Of a stretch of DNA of 64,000 nt, positions 59,088 to 64,000 are shown piece by piece. The position numbers were made by a program, and so were the translations under genes. Under the pieces are notes generated by a model. It had not been told where the DNA came from and did no database searches. It saw nothing but the letters and a program-made list of their open reading frames with translations. Numbering within the stretch: the stretch's first letter is position 1; each line of letters starts with the position of its first letter. The stretch comes from JAEINY01 sp942490535 (GTDB taxonomy: Bacteria; Bacteroidota; Bacteroidia; Bacteroidales; Marinilabiliaceae): NCBI GenBank assembly GCA_942490535.1, contig CALNXQ010000004.1:744001-808000 (forward strand). Direction: 5' to 3'.

Positions 59088-59900
59088 ATGAGTTTTCCTT
59101 CTGAACTATTCGACCAACTGTTTACCGAATATCGAAACTTGAACCCTTCGGTTAAAAAGATTCACCAATTATTCGAAAATACAGGGGAAGAATTAATCAA
59201 TGATCACATCGCATTTCGCACATTGAACTTTCCTGAGATCAGTATTGATAAATTAGCCCAGCCCTTTATTGAAAACGGTTACAAAGAAAAAGGAAATTAT
59301 TGTTTTGAGGAAAAAAAACTGACCGCAAAACATTACGAGCTACCAAATATTCCATCGGCACCAAAAATATTCATCAGTCAACTCATGGTAGACCAGCTAT
59401 CTGAACAATCTCAAAAACTGACAAATAAGTTCTACCAGATCCTAAAATCGAGTATAAACCTTGATACAAGCTTACTATTTGGAGGAAATTTCTGGGGCAC
59501 CCCGGAATATCCCATCTATGAACAATTGCTACAGGAATCTGAGTATGCTGCCTGGTTTTATGTATTTGGATTTAGAGCTAACCACTTTACCGTAAATACT
59601 AATTACCTGGAGCGTTTTGATTCGTTAGAAGCCGTAAATGAGTTTCTGAAAAACAATGACTATCAGCTCAATACTTCTGGTGGTGAAATAAAGGGAACTC
59701 CGGCCCAATATCTGGAACAATCCAGCACATTAGCAGATATTGTACCTATTCAATTTACTGATAAAGAACATCTTATTCCAGCTTGCTACTATGAATTTGC
59801 ACGGCGCTACCCATTGCCTACTGGCGAATTATTTAATGGTTTTATAGCCAGTTCAGCGGATAAAATATTTGAAAGTACAAATTTCAGAGATAACCGATAA
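59088..59900 (+). CDS. DUF1338 family protein (2-oxoadipate dioxygenase/decarboxylase fold, short form)
   Basis: 270 residues, ATG at 59088. The DUF1338 (HglS-like) marks are visible: INDHIAFRTLNFPEI with the first metal His, FGFRANHFTVNTNYL with the second His, and CYYEFARRYPLPTGELFNGFIASSADKIFEST with Glu. Such proteins, as known from Pseudomonas HglS and relatives, turn 2-oxoadipate into 2-hydroxyglutarate with Fe(II) and oxygen. This short form (HglS is over 450 residues) is widespread in Bacteroidota, and its substrate is not settled. The gene stands alone. Confidence 0.82.
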   Translation: MSFPSELFDQLFTEYRNLNPSVKKIHQLFENTGEELINDHIAFRTLNFPEISIDKLAQPFIENGYKEKGNYCFEEKKLTAKHYELPNIPSAPKIFISQLMVDQLSEQSQKLTNKFYQILKSSINLDTSLLFGGNFWGTPEYPIYEQLLQESEYAAWFYVFGFRANHFTVNTNYLERFDSLEAVNEFLKNNDYQLNTSGGEIKGTPAQYLEQSSTLADIVPIQFTDKEHLIPACYYEFARRYPLPTGELFNGFIASSADKIFESTNFRDNR

Positions 59901-59987
59901 TCAGCATCTCAGTATCGGCTTATAAAGATGGAATGATAACGGCCTGAATTACCGCAATCATTCCATTATTTAAATCTTCATTAACTA

Positions 59988-60626
59988 TTATCGAATGGGG
60001 GGTGTTCCTTTCTTAGATTTAACCACTACCACGCCATTTTTAGCTCGTTCACCATATAAGTCCATGGCTTTTTTCCCTTTAATGACCCGAACCGACTCTA
60101 CATTATAATCATGTATTACGGCATAATCTTCAATGATCACATTGTCAATCACGAACAATGGACGCTCTTCCAACATATTAAAGGTCTTTAACTGATTGGC
60201 TAATATCCGGTCGCTTTCAGATAATCGAAACTTTACAGGAACGGACATTTGCGTATTTACCTCCTGTTTATTCAATGTTCCTGGTTTCCATGGACCTGAT
60301 TGTTCCACATATGCTTTAACAGCCGCATCCAACAATGGATTAACACTTTTGTGAATAACTACATTTGTAATGGTTCCATCAGCTGTGACTACAAAGTTTA
60401 CCCACACATCCCCTTCAATCGCTTGCAAACGGGCATCTGTTGGATAGGCAATTTCTTTAAGAAAGAAGGCAGACAAGTTGTTTTTTGCACCTTTTAACCG
60501 CGGCATCTTTTCCACCACAGAATGAATTGAATCTTCACTAGAACCCCATACATTCAGAGCCCAAAGATTCACATTAGACATCAATCCACAGAATAATAAA
60601 AGGAATACTAATTTATAGGATTTCAT
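59988..60626 (-). CDS. TonB C-terminal domain fused to a receptor-plug-like tail
   Basis: 212 residues from the ATG at 60626 (MKSYKLVFLLLF); upstream ATGs at 60647 and 60632 would extend the signal sequence only. A signal peptide or anchor covers the first 25 residues. A TonB C-terminal-like domain follows (about 50-135, AIEGDVWVNFVVTADGTITNVVIHK and NPLLDAAVKAYVEQSGPWKPG). The last 60 residues read LFVIDNVIIEDYAVI ... VESVRVIKGKKAMDLYGERAKNGVVVVKSKKG, the same order as the plug strand of SusC-type receptors. The protein has no cytoplasmic or spanning section for ExbB, so it is not a standard TonB. A terminator separates it from the gene upstream. Confidence 0.85.
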   Translation of the reverse strand: MKSYKLVFLLLFCGLMSNVNLWALNVWGSSEDSIHSVVEKMPRLKGAKNNLSAFFLKEIAYPTDARLQAIEGDVWVNFVVTADGTITNVVIHKSVNPLLDAAVKAYVEQSGPWKPGTLNKQEVNTQMSVPVKFRLSESDRILANQLKTFNMLEERPLFVIDNVIIEDYAVIHDYNVESVRVIKGKKAMDLYGERAKNGVVVVKSKKGTPPIR

Positions 60627-60679
60627 GATCATGGTTTTAAGTTTCATTTAACATTCACAAAAACTATACCACAATAAAA

Positions 60680-60701
60680 AACCTGAGTTAAAACTCAGGT
60701 T
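60680..60701. terminator. intrinsic terminator, A/T runs on both sides
   Basis: Stem aacctgagtt with aactcaggtt, 10 pairs, two-base loop; on the minus strand it is followed by TTTTTATTGTGG. It ends the 60739-61029 transcript. Confidence 0.82.
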
Positions 60702-60738
60702 ATTATTTTTAACGTTCTATTTCAATATAATTAGGCGC

Positions 60739-61029
60739 TTATTTTCGCCCTTGATTTCTCATTTTCTCAATTTTATTCAACACATCTTTTAAGCTATCCT
60801 CCCGACTTTGAGCTGATCTTTTCCGTTCTTCTGCCTGAGCAGCGGTTTGTTCAGGAACGGTTGATCTGGAATCTCCTTTTCTGGACCGAATTTCAAAGCT
60901 GGCTCCCGGATAAACACGTGGTTCAACCGTTTCCTCCAGCTCTTCAAAAGTTGCAAAATCAAGGTTATTTAATAGTTCCTTGAAGAATTTAACTTTATCA
61001 TCTTCAACCTTTACCTTGTAATTTTTCAT
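60739..61029 (-). CDS. small hypothetical protein
   Basis: 96 residues, ATG at 61029. The start MKNYKVKVEDDKVKFFKELLNNLDF is like many short Bacteroidota proteins that resemble antitoxin N-termini (a beta strand followed by FFKELLNNLDF). The second half is charged and disordered (SRKGDSRSTVPEQTAAQAEERKR), ending in a short helix. No toxin-like gene lies beside it. I cannot assign a function. Confidence 0.6.
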   Translation of the reverse strand: MKNYKVKVEDDKVKFFKELLNNLDFATFEELEETVEPRVYPGASFEIRSRKGDSRSTVPEQTAAQAEERKRSAQSREDSLKDVLNKIEKMRNQGRK

Positions 61030-61249
61030 GATTTATTTAATAAGTCTGTATTTCTATCGGAAAACTAAACGTGAATACAAAATAATAATAATTTCAGACA
61101 AAGTCCAATCTTTCTGATGAATAGTGAAAATTTATATCATATTGATTACTAACAATTCTTGAGGGCATTGTTTGATTTAGGTCTATACTACGTATTCTCA
61201 TGTAATTCCCACTACCAACGTAATGCGCTTAAAAAGACAAACTGACACT

Positions 61250-62026
61250 CTATAAACCAATTGTAAATTCATCTCTATCCTGCCATACGGGAAATTTTTG
61301 TCTAAATGCATGTAAAGCATTCAAGTCTAATTCTATTGACCCCACGCATTCCTCATAGGGCTCACACTCAAGCATAGCAGTACCTTTGGGACCAATCACC
61401 ACTGAATCACCGGCATATTGATTGGATTGATCCTTTCCCACCCGATTCACACCAATGACATAGCACTGATTTTCAATGGCCCTAGCCTTTAGCAATGTTT
61501 GCCACACATCTCTTCTGGAATCCGGCCAATTGGCTACATATACTAATACGTCATAATCATCCGTATTCCGACTCCAAACCGGGAATCGTAAATCATAACA
61601 AATAAGTGGCTTGATACGCGTCTCATTCAGCTTAAATGACACCCTCTCCTCTCCCTGCACATAATGTGCATGCTCTCCTCCCATCCGGAAGAGATGCCTT
61701 TTATCATAGGTCACAATCGATCCATCCGGCTGAAATACATATAATCGATTGCGATACCCATTTTCAGTGCTCAGAACGACACTTCCCATTATAGCCACAT
61801 TCATCCAGGCCGCTTTGGCAGCCATCCATTTCATAACTATTCCATTTGCTTGCTCAGCTACATTTTCAGGACTCATGGTAAATCCGCAATGAAACATCTC
61901 GGGTAAAACAACCAACTCACAATCGGCTGGAACTCGTTCCAATAACAGATCCAATTTTTTAAGGTTCCCAGAAGTATCCTCCCAAACTATATCTTGCTGA
62001 ACGACACTGACTTTCAACTTATCCAT
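61250..62026 (-). CDS. nitrilase-superfamily amidohydrolase (omega-amidase, YafV-like)
   Basis: 258 residues from the ATG at 62026 (MDKLKVSVVQQDIVWED); the frame extends to 62086 without an ATG at its start and the extra part does not match the family. The catalytic triad is Glu in VVLPEMFHCGF, Lys in YDKRHLFRMGGE, and Cys in PLICYDLRFPVWSRN. The FRMGGEHAHY and VYVANWPDSRRDVWQTLLKARAIENQCYVIGVNR parts are those of the YafV/omega-amidase branch, which hydrolyses 2-oxoglutaramate. The gene is divergent from the YitT gene. Confidence 0.93.
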   Translation of the reverse strand: MDKLKVSVVQQDIVWEDTSGNLKKLDLLLERVPADCELVVLPEMFHCGFTMSPENVAEQANGIVMKWMAAKAAWMNVAIMGSVVLSTENGYRNRLYVFQPDGSIVTYDKRHLFRMGGEHAHYVQGEERVSFKLNETRIKPLICYDLRFPVWSRNTDDYDVLVYVANWPDSRRDVWQTLLKARAIENQCYVIGVNRVGKDQSNQYAGDSVVIGPKGTAMLECEPYEECVGSIELDLNALHAFRQKFPVWQDRDEFTIGL

Positions 62027-62158
62027 AAATCTTACAATTAACATTCTTAAACAGACTGAAATATCTGTACAAAATACAACACACAATGTTGATTTGTTAT
62101 TTTTTTAACTTTTTTGACTCTTTTTGTTATTTCTCCTTTTTTATAAACAAAAAGAATC

Positions 62159-62166
62159 TAATTTTG
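62159..62166 (+). promoter_or_regulatory. -7 element before the YitT gene
   Basis: TAATTTTG fits TAnnTTTG and lies 21 bases before the ATG at 62188. No clear -33 TTG is present at normal spacing. Confidence 0.4.
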
Positions 62167-62187
62167 CGCCTTCTTTAAAAGCAGACT

Positions 62188-63093
62188 ATGAAAACGACCA
62201 ATCAAATTTACGGAAAAAACATCAAACGCATTGTCTTTGATTACTTGCTCATAGTAGTGGGAGCATTTATTTTAGCAGCAGGATTCGTACTATTTATAAA
62301 TCCTTATAATATTGTACCAGGTGGGGTATATGGTATTGGAATTGTTACACACCATTTGTTTCCGGCCATAGGAGTTGGTACAGTGGGTATAATTCTAAAC
62401 ATCCCCTTAACTCTCTTGGGAATTAAAGTATTAGGACCAAATTTTGGCTTTAAAACAGTTCTCGGAATGGTCTTAACGACTGTATTCATGGACTTTGTTT
62501 TGACTCCCATAATTGGTGAAAGTGACCCATTAGGACTACAGAATGACCTCCTTTTATCTTCCGTGTTTGGAGGCATTATCATCGGATTTGGGCTAGGATT
62601 AATTTTCAAAGCAAAAGCTACCTCTGGAGGTTCGGATATTATTGCCATGATTGGTAACAAATACACAAAAATTTCAGTGGGTCAGTTCCTGGTGATTGTG
62701 GACTCTATTATCGTTTTGTTGGGTTTGATTGTATTCAAAGACTGGAAAATCCCACTTTATTCATGGATCGTTATTTTTGTAACCGGAAAAGTGATTGATA
62801 TTACACTGGATGGAATTAACTATGAGCGCGCTCTGATCATTGTATCTGATAAGCACGAAGAAATTAAAGATCGCATTTTAAATAGCATCAATCGAGGTGG
62901 CACCTATTTAAGCGGCGAAGGGATGTATAGCGGAGAACAAAAACGTATCATTTTCACAGTTATTACACGACGTGAATTGTCTACACTAGAAGCGATGATA
63001 AGTCAAATTGATCCGGATGCTTTTCTGACCATTATGGATACCCATGAAATTTTGGGTCAAGGCTTTAAATCATTGAAAGAAAAAATTAACTAG
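62188..63093 (+). CDS. YitT family membrane protein
   Basis: 301 residues, ATG at 62188. Five to six membrane helices in about residues 15-200 carry the YitT features FVLFINPYNIVPGGVYGIGIVTHH, VGTVGIILNIPLTLLGIKVLG and FKAKATSGGSDIIAMIGNKYTKISVGQ. A cytoplasmic DUF2179 domain closes the protein (about 215-300, ALIIVSDKHEEIKDRI, NRGGTYLSGEGMYSGEQKRIIFTVITRRE). YitT proteins are widespread; some are thought to move small molecules, but the substrate is not known. Confidence 0.93.
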   Translation: MKTTNQIYGKNIKRIVFDYLLIVVGAFILAAGFVLFINPYNIVPGGVYGIGIVTHHLFPAIGVGTVGIILNIPLTLLGIKVLGPNFGFKTVLGMVLTTVFMDFVLTPIIGESDPLGLQNDLLLSSVFGGIIIGFGLGLIFKAKATSGGSDIIAMIGNKYTKISVGQFLVIVDSIIVLLGLIVFKDWKIPLYSWIVIFVTGKVIDITLDGINYERALIIVSDKHEEIKDRILNSINRGGTYLSGEGMYSGEQKRIIFTVITRRELSTLEAMISQIDPDAFLTIMDTHEILGQGFKSLKEKIN

Positions 63094-63129
63094 AGAATAA
63101 GTCCCGTACTCTTAATATCAGTAGTAATA

Positions 63130-63162
63130 AGGCTTGACGAATATACCCGTCAAGCCTTTTTC
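63130..63162 (+). terminator. intrinsic terminator of the YitT gene
   Basis: Stem aggcttgacg (63130-63139) with cgtcaagcct (63148-63157), eight-base loop, then TTTTTCTTT. Confidence 0.85.
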
Positions 63163-63207
63163 TTTACCTCCGAACCTACTACCTTTACAAGCAAACCGAC
63201 ATATCAT

Positions 63208-64000
63208 ATGAAAAGGATTGCTTTAATCGCCTTGACCCTTCAACTTTTTAGCTTTAATCCTCTTTTTGCTCAAAGAGATTCTACCTATCGCAAGGAGGGC
63301 TTTACCTTTGGTTTGCTCCCGGCAATTTCATTCGATGCTGATCTGGGGTTCCAATACGGTGGGTTGGTCAATTTATATTGGTACGGCGATGGCTCTGATT
63401 ATCCAAATTATGAACACTCTTTATACATGGAAGCATCCCAATATACCGGTGGTTCCACGTTGCTTCGATTGTATTATGACTCTCCCAAAGTTACCGGGAA
63501 GATCAGAACGACCGCAGACATCACCTGGTTTCGCGATTTAGCAATGGATTTTTATGGATTTAACGGCTACCAGACCCAATACAATGCCACATGGGAAGAT
63601 GAGCAGACAGAAGACTATGTCTCCCGGGTGTTTTATCGTCACCACCGGGAGATGTTCAGAATATTAACAAATTTCAAAGGTCCTATTGGGCAAAGCTCCA
63701 CCTTTAAATGGATGGGGGGTTTGGTATTTTTTGATTTTAATATTCACTCCGTGGATATTAATCGGCTCAACAAACGTAAAGATGATAAAGATAAATTACC
63801 GGATATAGATGGTTTATATGACAAGTATGTGGAGTGGTCGATTATTTCAGCTAAGGAAAAGAATGGCGGACGACAGGCTTATCTCAAAGCAGGTTTGTCC
63901 TATGATACGCGTGATCGTGAGGTAAATGCCTCCAAAGGAATCTGGACGGAGTTGTTTCTGACACACACGCCCACCTTCTTTTCCAGTCATAAACAGCAAT
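63208..64000 (+). CDS. Omp85/BamA-like outer-membrane barrel protein, partial
   Basis: The frame starts with ATG at 63208 and is still open at the window end, after 264 codons. A signal peptide ends near NPLFAQRD. The early part reads FTFGLLPAISFDADLGFQYGGLVNLYWYGDGSDYPNY and continues with aromatic-alternating strands. Near the edge AYLKAGLSYDTRDREVNASKGIWTELFL is the 'D15/surface antigen' strand, in which Y-DTRD is a hallmark of BamA/TamA barrels. No POTRA repeats precede the barrel, as in the POTRA-less members common in Bacteroidota. The role is unknown. A frame at 63266-63541 is a shadow of this gene. Confidence 0.82.
   Translation, partial: MKRIALIALTLQLFSFNPLFAQRDSTYRKEGFTFGLLPAISFDADLGFQYGGLVNLYWYGDGSDYPNYEHSLYMEASQYTGGSTLLRLYYDSPKVTGKIRTTADITWFRDLAMDFYGFNGYQTQYNATWEDEQTEDYVSRVFYRHHREMFRILTNFKGPIGQSSTFKWMGGLVFFDFNIHSVDINRLNKRKDDKDKLPDIDGLYDKYVEWSIISAKEKNGGRQAYLKAGLSYDTRDREVNASKGIWTELFLTHTPTFFSSHKQQ

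Overview
The window is a stretch of chromosome from a member of the Bacteroidota, most likely class Bacteroidia and close to the Marinilabiliales; the order is inference. The phylum rests on a SusC/SusD outer-membrane uptake locus with its own ECF sigma and FecR anti-sigma factor, a secreted protease with a type IX secretion (Por) sorting tail, many lipoproteins, promoters of the phylum-specific TTG-N17-19-TAnnTTTG type, and few Shine-Dalgarno sequences. A mixed-acid fermentation cluster suggests a facultative or strict anaerobe. No phage, CRISPR array, rRNA or intact insertion sequence is visible.

Layout. (1) 1-10156, minus strand: ECF sigma, FecR, SusC, SusD, DUF4843 lipoprotein, PKD-like lipoprotein and a TlpA-type thioredoxin lipoprotein cut by the window edge, probably one regulated uptake system of unknown substrate. 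(2) 10411-11951: a Crp/Fnr regulator with a clear promoter, then 0.8 kb of non-coding DNA with a perfect 21-bp inverted repeat and common genome-repeat motifs. (3) 11952-14833: three isolated AT-rich genes with long spacers. (4) 14998-19283: CDF transporter, GNAT acetyltransferase, YbaK-like deacylase, an unusual membrane protein with two ExbD-like segments, and an MscS-type channel. (5) 19320-23083, minus strand: a small membrane protein, a scramblase/LURP-one-like protein preceded by a 13-bp direct repeat, and a four-gene group (DUF192, WG repeat, secreted protein, membrane protein) ending in a strong terminator. (6) 23084-24016: transposase remnants. (7) 24017-29112: YfiR-domain histidine kinase facing a receiver protein, nitroreductase, OsmC, MtfA-like peptidase with a SEC-C tail. 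(8) 29480-29663: tRNA-Gly and tRNA-Leu. (9) 29889-34469: VTC, DUF4956 and CotH-like genes, and divergently a cytoplasmic protein joining helical repeats to a GH16 fold with a destroyed active site. (10) 34525-40586: outer-membrane-associated protein, coiled-coil lipoprotein, SLC13 transporter, U32/RlhA-like protein. (11) 40587-43158: a GTTAAC-rich repeat element and a BtuB-like TonB receptor. (12) 43308-49575: adhesin-like protein, Xaa-Pro aminopeptidase, glycosyltransferase, TlpA-type protein and DUF4465 lipoprotein. (13) 49655-53197: secreted trypsin-like protease and a cation/proton antiporter. (14) 53285-58797: pta, 3-hydroxyacyl-CoA dehydrogenase, ackA, ptb, buk. (15) 59088-64000: DUF1338 protein, TonB-C/plug fusion, small protein, omega-amidase-like hydrolase, YitT transporter, and the start of an Omp85-like barrel.

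The most unusual items are the catalytically dead, unexported GH16-like protein beside the VTC/CotH group, the ExbD-like membrane protein, the TonB-C/plug fusion, the GTTAAC element, and the interleaving of acetate and butyrate kinase pathways. Start codons were revised wherever a promoter, ribosome binding site or signal peptide argued for it. GC statements are by eye only.
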